Shown here: positions 23,143-31,501 of the stretch, piece by piece
Layout: every line of letters starts with the position of its first letter
Position numbering within the stretch: the stretch's first letter is position 1
Assembly (NCBI GenBank): GCA_038746285.1
Contig: JBCDKT010000029.1
Coordinates: forward strand, 1 to 50,704
DNA: 50,704 nt
Direction: 5' to 3'
Source of the DNA: Bacteroidota bacterium
Lineage (GTDB): Bacteria; Bacteroidota; Rhodothermia; Rhodothermales; JANQRZ01
Program-made: the position numbers and the translations under genes
Notes under the pieces: model-generated
Seen by the model: only the letters and a program-made list of their open reading frames with translations
Database searches by the model: none
Told to the model about the DNA's origin: nothing

Positions 23143-26100
23143 TTAGTAAAGGAACCCGACCCCGACGTTGAAGATCGTGGCCTCTTCGGAGACACCGACG
23201 GTCCCGTTGACGAGGATCATGTCGAACAGGTTCATCCACAGGCCCCCGCCGTAGCCCTGGTGCCATACCGAGGAGCGTTCGCCGTCGGCCCAGACGCGCC
23301 CGTTGTCGACGAACCCGACGAGGCCGAACGAGCCCGCCGCGGCGTAGGTCGTGAACCGGGCCAGCCCAACGCGGAGTTCGGCGTTCTGGTAGAACGCGCT
23401 GCGGCCCGAGAAGCGCGTGCTCCGGTAGCCGCGCAGGTTGGTCGTCCCGCCGAGCGTGGCGGCGCGGTAGAACGGGAAGTCGCCCACGATGTGCTCGGCC
23501 CCGACGCGGAGCGCGAGCGTGACCTGGGGCTGGAGCGAGGGTGAGAGGTAGGCCGTCAGCATCGACTCCAGCGTACCGAAGGTGTCGCTGGTGTTGAGGA
23601 TGCCGCTGCGTACCCCGGCACGGTTCTCCCAGCGGAAGCCCTGGCGCGGGTTCACCATCCGGTCGGCGTGCTCGAAGATGAGCCGCGCGTCGCCTCCGGC
23701 GAAGGCTTCCTCCTCGAACACGTCCTCGGTGACGCCGTTCAGTTCGAGCAGGTCGGGGTCGCGGTCCACGATCGTGAGGTCGGCGGCGGGCAGGAGGCCG
23801 AGGCGGAGGCCGCGCACGAGGTTCAGTTCGAGTCCGGCTGCCGCCGAGGCGCGCGCGAGGCGCACCCGGTAGAAGTCGAAGTCGCGGTCCTCGACCGTCT
23901 CGTTGCCGAGGCCGTAGAAGTTGAGCACGTTGCGCGGCGTCGCTCCGTCGGCGTCGAGGACAGCGTCGAACGGCCCGACCCGCTCCGTCCACCGGCTCTG
24001 GTAGTCCGCGCTGACAGCCCCCCGGAACGTGGCGACGCTCACCGCGAGCTGGTGGCGGTGTCCGAACGGCCTGCGCCGGAACTCAGAGGTCGTCACCGCC
24101 GCGTCGAAGCCGACGACGGGGCCGTCGGTGGGGTTGAAGCCGAAGCGGGGGAAGACCTCCAGGCTGGAGTAGCCGAACTCTTTGGGGTCGTAGCGGTTGA
24201 CGCCGGGGTCGTCTGACAGGGTGAGGCGTGCGTCACCGCGCTCGATCTCGTTGCCGTCGGGCGTGTCGTAGTAGTGGACCTGGTTGCCGACGCGGGCGCG
24301 GTCGGCGAACACGTCCTCGCCCGGCCCACCGATGACGCGGATGTAGAGGTCGCCCTCGCCGCTGATCTCGAACCGGTCGCGCCCGCCGAGGCCGTAGAGC
24401 CGCACCTCGCGCGTCTCGTCGTCGTGGAAGACGCGGCGGTAGATCACCTTGCGGTTCTCGCCCTTCTTGCTGGTCTTGTAGACCGTCACCTCGGTCTCCT
24501 CGCCCCGGCGCTCGACGACGAACCGCTCGTGCTTGTCGCTCCCGACGACATCGACGAAGCGGGTCAACTGGCCGTACCAATCGCCCGCAAACTCGGCGAG
24601 CGCAGCGCGCCGCGTCTGGAGGCTCCGGTAGATTCGCTCGCCGTGGAGGGCGTTGACTTCGGTCGGCCAGTCCTGGAGCGCCTCGGCGAACGCCTCGTCC
24701 GTCATGCGCGCCTGGAGGTCACGGGCGACGGCCTCCCAGTCCTCGCGCGAGAGTTCGTTGAGCAGGCGGCGGTCGAGTTCGCGCCCGTTCTCGGTCAGGC
24801 CGCCGACGTTGCCGTAGCCGGGGTCGAAGTCCTGGAGGCCGGGGACGTAGTACTGCGCGATGCGCGGGAAGAGGCCCGTGAGGCGGAAGAAGACCTGGTC
24901 CCGGTCGCGTGGGATCGGGCGGTAGACCTTGCCCTGCTTCCGGTCGTCGCCGGTCAGGGTCGGGTCGAGCTCGAAGGGCTCGAACTGCGCCCAGCGCCAC
25001 TGGTCCTCGTGCCGGTCCCAGTCGCCGATGAGCGCGTCGAAGAGGCGGCTGCGGAGGAAGAACCGGGCGTCGACGCGGGTGTCGTTGTCCTCGCGCAGTT
25101 CGCGGAGCAGCTTCACCGACGAGTCCACGTCCTTCGCCCCGCCGAAGTGGGGCTGGTCGGAGACATCGTCGGCCGGGCGCTCCTCGAAGAGGGCGAGCGT
25201 CCCCGCGAAGTCCTCGCGGTAGACCCCGAGGCGCGGGTCGTCGGGAACGACGACGAACTCGGGGTTGGTGTGGTAGATACCAGCGGCTTCGGCGAGGCGC
25301 GGGACGACGAGCGCCGCATAGGGGTTTGCCGACGACGTCTGGTCAGACAGGATGTCGGCAGCGGCCCCGACCTGCAGGGCGGAGGGCAGGAGCAGGTCGG
25401 GGCGCTTCTGGACCTGGCGGAGCACGAACTCGCGGCCCTCGGGGTTCTTGACGCGGAGCGAGACCGTCTGGTAGCCGCCGCCGCGCTTGACCGGGGTCAG
25501 CCCGCCCTTGTCGCGCCCGAGGTCGAGCACGCGCACCGACACCGGGGCCGTCCACACGTCGCGGTAGTTGTCGCCGAGGAAAAACTCCTGGAACGCCCCG
25601 GCTCCGAGGTCCGGGTCGGCCACGACGACGCGGGTGCTGTCGGTATAGTCCGGCATCTCGGCCGGGTCCAGGTCCGGCATCTGGGGATCGATGTCTTCGC
25701 GGAGCGCTTCTTCGAGCTGGGTGCGGAAGGCGAGGCGGCCCTGCGGGTTGCCAGCCTCCGGCTCCCAGAACTCGAGCCACATCGTCCCGTCCTGGTAAAA
25801 CTGGACCGAGGCGAAGCCCTGCGAGGCGTGCGCGAAGCCCGCGCCGAAGCCGCCAGCGAACGAGCCGCGCGTGCTCCCGCCGCCGCTCGTGATGTGGTGC
25901 TGGAGTTCGAGCGCGTCGGTGCGGAAGGGGGTGTACTGGAGGCCATACTCGTGCGCGGCGGCGTAGATCACGCCGTCGTGCTCCTCGATGGCCGCCGGGA
26001 GTGCCTCGCGGAACGTGCGGTAGTCGGAACCGGAAAAGTCTTGGCGCCCGCCGAAGTAGCCGCGCAGGAGCGGGTAGACCGAGCCGACGACCGGCAGCGG

Positions 26101-26874
26101 GATGTAGAGCGGCTCCCACACGTCAGTCAGCGGGAAAAGGTGCTGGCGCAGGCTGTAGTGCCCGCCGCGCTCGCCGTTCGAGAAGACGGGGTGGTGGCCG
26201 ACGACGATGATCCGGTCGTCGTCGTACTTGGCAAGGAGTTCGGTGAGGGCGATCAGCACGTCGAGCTCGGACTCGATGTCCTCGTCGTCCACCTCGCCGG
26301 TCGGGCGGTCGTCGGCGTCCTGAAGCCACCACTCGGTGTCGAGCGCGAGGAGCCGGATGCCGTCGTCGAGCTTGACGTGGGTGGGGCCGGGCAGGCCCTC
26401 CTCGGGGACGACCACGTTCTCGCCGAGCCGGTCCCGCAGGAAGTCGGCCGCGTCTTCGGGCGTACCGTCGCGCCACTCGCCGTCGCCGGGGACGACGACG
26501 ACGCGGCCTTCGTACCCCTCGACAGCCTCCACGACGCTGAGGAGCGGTGCTTCGGCCTCGGCCCGGTTCGACGCGAGCGAGTCCGGCAGCGGGCGCTTGA
26601 GCTGGTCGCCGAGGAAGACGACCGTGCTGTTCTCCCCGGCCTCGGCCAGTTGCGCTTCGAGCACACCGAGTCCCGCCCGGTCCTCCGACGCCGCGATGTC
26701 GCCGATCAGGAAGACGCGGTGCGCGAGGTCAGACCGCTCCGGCGGTACCTCAGCCTGCCACTCATCGAAGGCTCGGTCTACGAACGAGCGTGACGAGGTG
26801 CACGCCGCAAGCGTGAGCGCGCACACGAGGGCGAGAACACCGGGAACAGCCGGGTGGGGTAGCGAACGGATCAT
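23143..26874 (-). CDS. Giant lipoprotein: metallophosphoesterase, kinase-like middle and BamA-type barrel
   Basis: 1243 residues start with a lipoprotein signal (LVCALTLAACTSS, Cys25). Domain 1 (about 50-380) is a calcineurin-like phosphoesterase: VFLIGDIA, VFLGDQLKR, VVVPGDGEW, VVGHHPVFS, AAAHEYGLQY. Domain 2 (about 430-830) has no clear family, but holds ALIGDWDRHEDQWRW near residue 615 and YRPIPRDRDQVFF, which recall the DRHxxN and metal-Asp motifs of atypical secreted kinases (FAM20/CotH type); the resemblance is by eye. Domain 3 (about 870-1243) is a surface-antigen/Omp85 barrel with LGGTTNLRGYRSTRF (LRGY-type motif) and terminal aromatic Phe/Tyr strands (GVGFLY). It overlaps the next gene by 4 bases. 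The likely site is the outer membrane facing the periplasm; substrate unknown. Confidence 0.88.
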   Translation of the reverse strand: MIRSLPHPAVPGVLALVCALTLAACTSSRSFVDRAFDEWQAEVPPERSDLAHRVFLIGDIAASEDRAGLGVLEAQLAEAGENSTVVFLGDQLKRPLPDSLASNRAEAEAPLLSVVEAVEGYEGRVVVVPGDGEWRDGTPEDAADFLRDRLGENVVVPEEGLPGPTHVKLDDGIRLLALDTEWWLQDADDRPTGEVDDEDIESELDVLIALTELLAKYDDDRIIVVGHHPVFSNGERGGHYSLRQHLFPLTDVWEPLYIPLPVVGSVYPLLRGYFGGRQDFSGSDYRTFREALPAAIEEHDGVIYAAAHEYGLQYTPFRTDALELQHHITSGGGSTRGSFAGGFGAGFAHASQGFASVQFYQDGTMWLEFWEPEAGNPQGRLAFRTQLEEALREDIDPQMPDLDPAEMPDYTDSTRVVVADPDLGAGAFQEFFLGDNYRDVWTAPVSVRVLDLGRDKGGLTPVKRGGGYQTVSLRVKNPEGREFVLRQVQKRPDLLLPSALQVGAAADILSDQTSSANPYAALVVPRLAEAAGIYHTNPEFVVVPDDPRLGVYREDFAGTLALFEERPADDVSDQPHFGGAKDVDSSVKLLRELREDNDTRVDARFFLRSRLFDALIGDWDRHEDQWRWAQFEPFELDPTLTGDDRKQGKVYRPIPRDRDQVFFRLTGLFPRIAQYYVPGLQDFDPGYGNVGGLTENGRELDRRLLNELSREDWEAVARDLQARMTDEAFAEALQDWPTEVNALHGERIYRSLQTRRAALAEFAGDWYGQLTRFVDVVGSDKHERFVVERRGEETEVTVYKTSKKGENRKVIYRRVFHDDETREVRLYGLGGRDRFEISGEGDLYIRVIGGPGEDVFADRARVGNQVHYYDTPDGNEIERGDARLTLSDDPGVNRYDPKEFGYSSLEVFPRFGFNPTDGPVVGFDAAVTTSEFRRRPFGHRHQLAVSVATFRGAVSADYQSRWTERVGPFDAVLDADGATPRNVLNFYGLGNETVEDRDFDFYRVRLARASAAAGLELNLVRGLRLGLLPAADLTIVDRDPDLLELNGVTEDVFEEEAFAGGDARLIFEHADRMVNPRQGFRWENRAGVRSGILNTSDTFGTLESMLTAYLSPSLQPQVTLALRVGAEHIVGDFPFYRAATLGGTTNLRGYRSTRFSGRSAFYQNAELRVGLARFTTYAAAGSFGLVGFVDNGRVWADGERSSVWHQGYGGGLWMNLFDMILVNGTVGVSEEATIFNVGVGFLY

Positions 26875-27776
26875 GGGACCGGATGGTAGGCGAACCGAAG
26901 GAGCGTGGCGTCACCGCCGGCTGCTTCGCTAGCGATGAAGAGGGTGCCGTCGGGCAGAAAGGCGAGGCCCTCCGGCTGGGGCAGAAGGCGCGAGGGGAGC
27001 GGCCAGGCGGCAGCGATCGTGCCGCCGCGGGCGAGGACGAGGACGCGCTTCGCGACCGACGAGAGCACATAGACCTCACCCGTGAGTGGATGGATCCCGA
27101 CCGCCGAGGGCTTGAAGGCGTTAATGTCGCTCAGCGGACGCACAGCCGAGCGCACCGCCTCGTCGAGCGAGCGCTCCATGCCGGCGAGCGAGTCGGCCCA
27201 GACGACGAATGCCGGCTCCGGGACGAGAGCCTGCCGGTTGAGGTCGAAGGCGTAGAGCGCCCGGGCACCCCGGAGCCCGCGCCCCGCGCGCTCCTTGCAT
27301 GCGACGAGCAGGCGCTCGCCCTCGGTGTCAAAGGCGAGCCCCTCGGCGTCGCACGAGCCGTGGAGGCCGGTGTCGAGGGTCGCGGCGCGGGTCTTCTCCG
27401 TCTGCCAGTCGAGGATGACGAACAGCCGCCCGTCGCTGCGGAGCACGACGACCCGGTCGCCGACGAGCCCGACGCCTTCGTAGTCGCCGCCGCCGCCGAA
27501 GTCGTGCTCGTGGACCACCTCGCCGGTGGCGGCGTCGAGGACGTAGAGGTTGCCCTTCTCGTCCTGCACCGCGCCGAGCCGCCCACCGCCGAGGTCGGTC
27601 AGGCCGGAGATTTCGTCGAGCCGGCCGGGCAGGTCGAACCGCGCGTCCGGCGCGTCGAAGCGGTACGGCGCGTCGGCCTGGGTCCTGGCCAGTGACTGGG
27701 GTGCCGGCCGCGGCTCAGCGTTCCCGCACCCGCTGAGGGCGAGGCTGAGGATCAGGCCAGAGACGAGACGAAGCAC
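26871..27776 (-). CDS. SdiA-regulated-type beta-propeller lipoprotein
   Basis: This 301-residue protein has a lipobox (LSLALSGC, Cys17). It contains propeller-like blades typical of the SdiA-regulated/YjiK group: LDEISGLTDLGGGRLGAVQD, GNLYVLDAATGEVVHEHDFG, GDYEGVGLVGDRVVVLRSDG, CDAEGLAFDTEGERLLVACK, KPSAVGIHPLTGEVYVLSS and QPEGLAFLPDGTLFIASE, where E-G and D-G positions bind metals in related phytases. It is probably a cell-surface or periplasmic binding protein or esterase. It overlaps the giant lipoprotein gene by 4 bases, so the two are made together, and a phosphoester-processing pair is conceivable. A -7 box is present at 27804-27811. Confidence 0.87.
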   Translation of the reverse strand: MLRLVSGLILSLALSGCGNAEPRPAPQSLARTQADAPYRFDAPDARFDLPGRLDEISGLTDLGGGRLGAVQDEKGNLYVLDAATGEVVHEHDFGGGGDYEGVGLVGDRVVVLRSDGRLFVILDWQTEKTRAATLDTGLHGSCDAEGLAFDTEGERLLVACKERAGRGLRGARALYAFDLNRQALVPEPAFVVWADSLAGMERSLDEAVRSAVRPLSDINAFKPSAVGIHPLTGEVYVLSSVAKRVLVLARGGTIAAAWPLPSRLLPQPEGLAFLPDGTLFIASEAAGGDATLLRFAYHPVP

Positions 27777-27803
27777 AGGCGGCGTGGTGGCGTGAAGGCA
27801 GCG

Positions 27804-27811
27804 CCAAACTA
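27804..27811 (-). promoter_or_regulatory. Possible -7 element for the SdiA-type/giant lipoprotein pair
   Basis: TAGTTTGG on the minus strand stands 28 bases ahead of the ATG at 27776 and fits TAnnTTTG with one mismatch near the end. No TTG lies at the matching upstream distance. Confidence 0.35.
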
Positions 27812-27845
27812 CGCCACGACCACCGCCCTTGTCCTCACACCCGCA

Positions 27846-28898
27846 TCACGCCTCGGCCAGCGTGCGCTTGAGGTGGTCGATGGTCTCAATCGGGGTTGGG
27901 TCAACCCCCATCAGCATGGCGAGGTAGAACGACATGAAGTCGCCGAGCTGGATCGTCGAGAGGAGCCGGGCGAGCTTGCCCTCGCCCTGCGGCGTAAACT
28001 CGGTCCAGCCTGCGGCCTTCGGCGCGAGGAGGCCCTTCGTGACCTCCATCCGCTTCTGGATTTTGTGGTGGTCCGCCGGGTCCTGGAGCACGACGACGTG
28101 GAGTAGCTGCCGCACGTCCGGGAGCGCGTGCTCCCAGGCCAGCACCTCGTTGTGGTTCATCTCGGCGAAGATGTTGCCGAAGGCGAGCTGTTTGGCGTTC
28201 TCCTGGATCTGCGTCATCCAGCGCACGCCGACGGCCTCCATCAGCCCAGGCCCAGTGTAGACGAGCGGGACCTTCTCGGCCAGCACGCGGGCCAGCTCGA
28301 GCGCTTCGTTGCCGTCGAGGTTGGCGAGGGCCGAGGCGCGGGCGTCGGTGACCTGCTTCGCCTCGGCCTGCTCGGCTTCCGAGATCTCGCACAGGCCAAG
28401 CTGGTGAGCGAGCCTAAGCATCGCCCCGAGCGAGTAGCCGAGGGCGGCGCGCGGCTGCATGCCGCCGGGGATGATGAAGTGCGGCGTGCCGTCGCGCTTG
28501 GCGCGCTCCTGCAGGGCTCCGCCAGAGGTGACGGCGTAGACGGTCGCGCCGCGCCGCTTCGCCTCGTCGTAGGCCGCGAGCGTCTCCTCGGTCCCGCCCG
28601 AGTAGCTGGAGGCGATCACGAGCGCGCCCTCCCCGACCGACGCCGGGAGCGCGTAGTCGCGCACGACCGAGACCGGCACGGGCGACGTTTCGCGGCAGAA
28701 GGTGCGGACGAAGTCGCCCCCAATCGCGGAGCCGCCCATCCCGACGACGACGCTCTGCGTCCAGTCGGAGGCGCTGCGGTCGGGGGCGAAGTCGCCGGGG
28801 ATGGCGAAGCCGTCGCGGAAGTTCTCGGCGAAGCCGCGCACGGCGTCGAACATGTTGTCGGGGTCGTGCCGGGCGATGGCGTCTCGGATGTCAGACAT
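27846..28898 (-). CDS. Bifunctional phosphoglucose/phosphomannose isomerase
   Basis: This 350-residue SIS-domain isomerase of the archaeal-type PGI/PMI family interconverts glucose-6-P or mannose-6-P with fructose-6-P. SIS 1 has VVVGMGGSAIGGDFVRTF (about 50-67) and VIASSYSGGTEETLAAYDEA (the Ser and Thr phosphate-binding loop). The family's signature runs MNHNEVLAWEH with the catalytic Glu and His, preceded by IQENAKQLAFGNIFAE. Length matches the family. ATG 28898 is preferred over the adjacent TTG 28901. It lies 60 bases downstream of ptsI on the same strand, linking PTS proteins with hexose phosphate metabolism. Mannose-6-P for glycan synthesis is another possible use. Confidence 0.95.
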   Translation of the reverse strand: MSDIRDAIARHDPDNMFDAVRGFAENFRDGFAIPGDFAPDRSASDWTQSVVVGMGGSAIGGDFVRTFCRETSPVPVSVVRDYALPASVGEGALVIASSYSGGTEETLAAYDEAKRRGATVYAVTSGGALQERAKRDGTPHFIIPGGMQPRAALGYSLGAMLRLAHQLGLCEISEAEQAEAKQVTDARASALANLDGNEALELARVLAEKVPLVYTGPGLMEAVGVRWMTQIQENAKQLAFGNIFAEMNHNEVLAWEHALPDVRQLLHVVVLQDPADHHKIQKRMEVTKGLLAPKAAGWTEFTPQGEGKLARLLSTIQLGDFMSFYLAMLMGVDPTPIETIDHLKRTLAEA

Positions 28899-28958
28899 CA
28901 AACTGGGGTGAGGGCTGGAGGTGAGGAGAGAAAGCGATCATTCGCCGCTGGTCGTTTG

Positions 28959-30752
28959 TCAAGCGCTCCCGTCGAAGAAGACGGCGAGTTCGGGTACGTG
29001 CTCGCGCAGCCATGTGTTCATCAGCGTGACGACCGACTGCGCGTCGGGCTGCTCGAGCGCTTGCGCGGCGAGGGCCGCCATCTTCTCTTTCGAGCACGAG
29101 CGGACGGCGCGCTTGACGTCGAGCAGGAACGCAGGCGAGGCGCTGAGTTCGCTCAGCCCGAGGCCGACCAGGAGCGGCGCGGCGCGCGGGTTGCTCGCCA
29201 TCTCGCCGCACAGGCTGACGGGGAGCCCGTGGCGCTCGGCAATCTCCGCCGTCTGCGCGATCAGCCGGAGCACGGCCGGGTGCAGTTCGTGGTAGCGGTC
29301 CGCGATGAGGTCGTTGCCGCGGTCCACGGCGAGCGTGAACTGCGTCAGGTCGTTCGAGCCAATCGAGAGGAAATCTACCTCCGGCGCAAACCGCTCCAGG
29401 AGCAGCACGACGGACGGGACCTCGACCATGATGCCGACGTCCAGGTCCGCCTCGTGCTCCAGGCCCTCGGCCTGCAGCGAGGCGGCCGCCTCGTCGATGT
29501 GCGCGCGGGTGCGGCGGACCTCGCCGACGGTCGAGACCATCGGAAGCAGGATGCGCGCCGGGCCACCGGTCGCGGCGCGGAGGATCGCCCGGAGCTGGGG
29601 CCGGAGGAGGTCGGGCTTGTCGAGGAGGATGCGGATACCGCGCCAGCCCAGCGACGGGTTGTGCTCGCGGTGCGCCATCGGGAGGAGCTTGTCGCCGCCG
29701 AGGTCGAGGAGCCGGAACGTGGTCGGGTGCGGGCGGGCGGCGCGGACGGCCTCGCGGTAGATCGCCGTCTGCTCCTCCTCGTCGATGGGATGGCCCTGGG
29801 CGAGAAGCAGCATCTCGGTGCGGAACAGTCCGATGCCCTCGGCCCCGTACTTCTTCAGAAGCGGAAATTCCTGTTCCAGCTCGACGTTGGCCCGGAGCGC
29901 GATGCGGTGCCCGTCTTTGGTCTCGGCCGGGAGCGGGACCAGTTCCTGCCGGGCGTCGAGGCCGCGCTCGTAGCGCGCTTGCCGCTCGCGGTAGGCCGCC
30001 AGCGTCTCGTCCGACGGGTTGAGCACGACGCGCCCCGAGAATCCGTCGAGGACGACGGTCTCGCCGCCTGCGACCTGGCCGGCGAACCCATGCAGGCTGA
30101 CGACGGCCGGGATGCCGAGCGCCCGGGCCATGATCGAGACGTGGCTCGTCGCCCCGCCGAAGTCGATGGCGCAGCCCAGCACATCGCGGCGGCTAAAGAG
30201 GAGCAGGTCGGCCGCGGTCAGGTTCTCCGCGACGACGACGCGGCCGGTCTCGATCTTCGAGAAGCCCTTCGCCTGCTGGAGCGTGCGAAGGAGCCGGTTC
30301 TGCACGTCCACCCAGTCGCCTGCGCGGTCGCGGAGGTACTCACTCGGGCTGGCCTCCATCCGCTTGCGGGCACGCCCGAGGACGGTCTGCACGGCGAAGG
30401 CGGCGCTGTACGCCTCGCCGCAGATCAGCGCCTCGACGTCGGCGTGGAAGGCCGTGTCGCTCAGGATCATCGTCTGGGCGTGGAAGATGTCAGCGCTCGA
30501 CTCGCCGAGCTTGTCGCGGGCGAAGCCGGCGATCTTACCGAGTTCCGCCTCCGCCCGCGCCACAGCTTTCTTGAACCGGCGCAACTCCGCGGCGGTCTCG
30601 TCACCCTCGACGCGCTCCTCGCTCGCCCGGAACGTCTCGCCGACAAACGCCAGCGCCGGCCCGACCACGATCCCCGGTGCCACGCCGATGCCTTCGACCA
30701 CGCGCTCGGCGGCGGCGACTTCGGTCGATGCGTCGGGGAGGTTACGGGGCAT
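28959..30752 (-). CDS. ptsI: Phosphoenolpyruvate-protein phosphotransferase (PTS Enzyme I)
   Basis: Enzyme I takes phosphate from PEP and passes it to HPr. The 597-residue protein shows GIGVAPGIVVGPAL at the start, the HPr-binding helices (about 40-160), the phospho-histidine His204 in GGATSHVSIMARALGIP, and the PEP-binding TIM barrel: GIGLFRTEMLLL (about 304), LDLGGDKLLPM, RILLPMVSTVGEV, MVEVPSVVL, SIGSNDLTQFTLAVDRGND and SLCGEMASNP with the catalytic Cys. All active residues are in place. The small gene 30942-31214 and ptsH stand upstream. The 189-bp gap before it holds a mobile-type palindromic repeat. No EII sugar permease is visible here, so a regulatory PTS is possible. Confidence 0.97.
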   Translation of the reverse strand: MPRNLPDASTEVAAAERVVEGIGVAPGIVVGPALAFVGETFRASEERVEGDETAAELRRFKKAVARAEAELGKIAGFARDKLGESSADIFHAQTMILSDTAFHADVEALICGEAYSAAFAVQTVLGRARKRMEASPSEYLRDRAGDWVDVQNRLLRTLQQAKGFSKIETGRVVVAENLTAADLLLFSRRDVLGCAIDFGGATSHVSIMARALGIPAVVSLHGFAGQVAGGETVVLDGFSGRVVLNPSDETLAAYRERQARYERGLDARQELVPLPAETKDGHRIALRANVELEQEFPLLKKYGAEGIGLFRTEMLLLAQGHPIDEEEQTAIYREAVRAARPHPTTFRLLDLGGDKLLPMAHREHNPSLGWRGIRILLDKPDLLRPQLRAILRAATGGPARILLPMVSTVGEVRRTRAHIDEAAASLQAEGLEHEADLDVGIMVEVPSVVLLLERFAPEVDFLSIGSNDLTQFTLAVDRGNDLIADRYHELHPAVLRLIAQTAEIAERHGLPVSLCGEMASNPRAAPLLVGLGLSELSASPAFLLDVKRAVRSCSKEKMAALAAQALEQPDAQSVVTLMNTWLREHVPELAVFFDGSA

Positions 30753-30787
30753 GAGACTATTTCAGAGCTTCTGACAAAACAAAATCA

Positions 30788-30855
30788 GTCGTCCCCGCGC
30801 AGGCGGGGACCCACCGGGCTGCTAGCTCTCTGGATTCCCGCCTGCGCGGGAATGA
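30788..30855. repeat. Paired palindromic repeats of the dRS3 type (ATTCCC-N8-GGGAAT)
   Basis: GTCCCCGCGCAGGCGGGGAC (30791-30810) and ATTCCCGCCTGCGCGGGAAT (30834-30853) are each near-perfect palindromes with the same core. Together with flanking TCAGTC/AATGAC and ACCCAC/TGGATT they form an inverted pair. The second copy equals the Neisseria dRS3 form ATTCCC-N8-GGGAAT, and the same core is seen in many unrelated genomes. It lies between ptsI and the small gene upstream, inside the PTS operon; an AT-rich stretch (AACAAAATC) flanks it. Confidence 0.85.
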
Positions 30856-30941
30856 CCAAAAGGAGTTTTCAATGGGTAAACGAAAGGGGAGCGTCTCGCC
30901 TCGTGGGTAGTCGTGCTAGACAGGTCTCAGGTTGACTCGAA

Positions 30942-31214
30942 TCAGTGATGACTGTAGCGCCCTCGAAGCAAATCGAACACTGCTTTCCACCACGGCTTCA
31001 GTATCTCGTTTGCCGTCCACTGTGCATCGGCCCCATGAACTTCGACTTGCTCCAGCAATGCAACGATTCGCAACCGGTCACGCCTTTTGCGCGCTTGGTC
31101 AAACTCGCTGCGCAACCCTGTTACATAAAGCCGCTCGTTCAGTGTCATGCCGTTCAGATCGGCCTGTCCACGAAGCGTTGGTTTATACTGCTGCGAAGTT
31201 GACATAGCTCCCAT
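30942..31214 (-). CDS. Small soluble protein of unknown function between HPr and EI
   Basis: This 90-residue basic protein has LNERLYVTGLRSEFDQARKR (about 24-43) and RIVALLEQVEV (about 49-59), patterns like a group of small conserved hypothetical proteins of the form MTxNERLYxSGLxxEFDxA. It has no signal or membrane helix. ATG 31214 is preceded by GGAG at a good distance (31221-31224 region), and the ptsH stop is at 31218, so coupling is close. Third-position GC is lower than in neighbours (frequent A/T endings), which hints at a different origin or relaxed selection. Placement between HPr and EI could imply a PTS-related role, but nothing in the sequence shows it. Confidence 0.7.
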   Translation of the reverse strand: MGAMSTSQQYKPTLRGQADLNGMTLNERLYVTGLRSEFDQARKRRDRLRIVALLEQVEVHGADAQWTANEILKPWWKAVFDLLRGRYSHH

Positions 31215-31217
31215 GAG

Positions 31218-31490
31218 TCACTCCACCGGTTCGCCGAAGCCGGACTCGAAGAGTTCGGTCATCGCCTCGGCGGCGGCGGCTTCGTCGCTGCCCTCGAACA
31301 GCAGCGTCAGCGTCGCGCCCTGCTCGGCGGCCAGCGTCATCACCCCGATGATGCTCTTGCCGTTGATCTCGTAGCCGTCGGTGCGGATGTAGAACTCGGC
31401 GTCGAACTTGGCGGCGGTCCGCACGATCATCGACGCCGGGCGGGTGTGGATGCCGGCTTTGTTGCGGACGGTGGCGTGGCGCTCGGTCAT
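31218..31490 (-). CDS. ptsH: Phosphocarrier protein HPr
   Basis: This 90-residue HPr has the active histidine at position 15 (NKAGIHTRPAS) and the regulatory Ser46 in NGKSIIGVMTLAAEQG, both at canonical numbering. The Ser46 motif is what HPr kinase modifies in other bacteria, suggesting regulation as well as phosphotransfer. It is encoded immediately downstream of the polyprenyl synthase gene (11-base gap) and upstream of the small protein and EI. The C-terminal ELFESGFGEPVE is normal for the family. Confidence 0.96.
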   Translation of the reverse strand: MTERHATVRNKAGIHTRPASMIVRTAAKFDAEFYIRTDGYEINGKSIIGVMTLAAEQGATLTLLFEGSDEAAAAEAMTELFESGFGEPVE

Positions 31491-31501
31491 GGCAGCGATG
31501 G

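Noticed and set aside
24274-26793. An 839-codon plus-strand frame across the giant lipoprotein gene
   Set aside because: The composition (Val/Glu/Arg/Ala-rich) is that of a shadow frame, while the minus strand encodes a signal peptide, phosphoesterase motifs and a barrel.
28128-30935. A 935-codon open frame on the plus strand, antisense to the isomerase and ptsI genes
   Set aside because: The opposite strand carries two full, motif-complete enzymes. The antisense frame is a by-product of GC-rich third positions and has no recognisable motifs.
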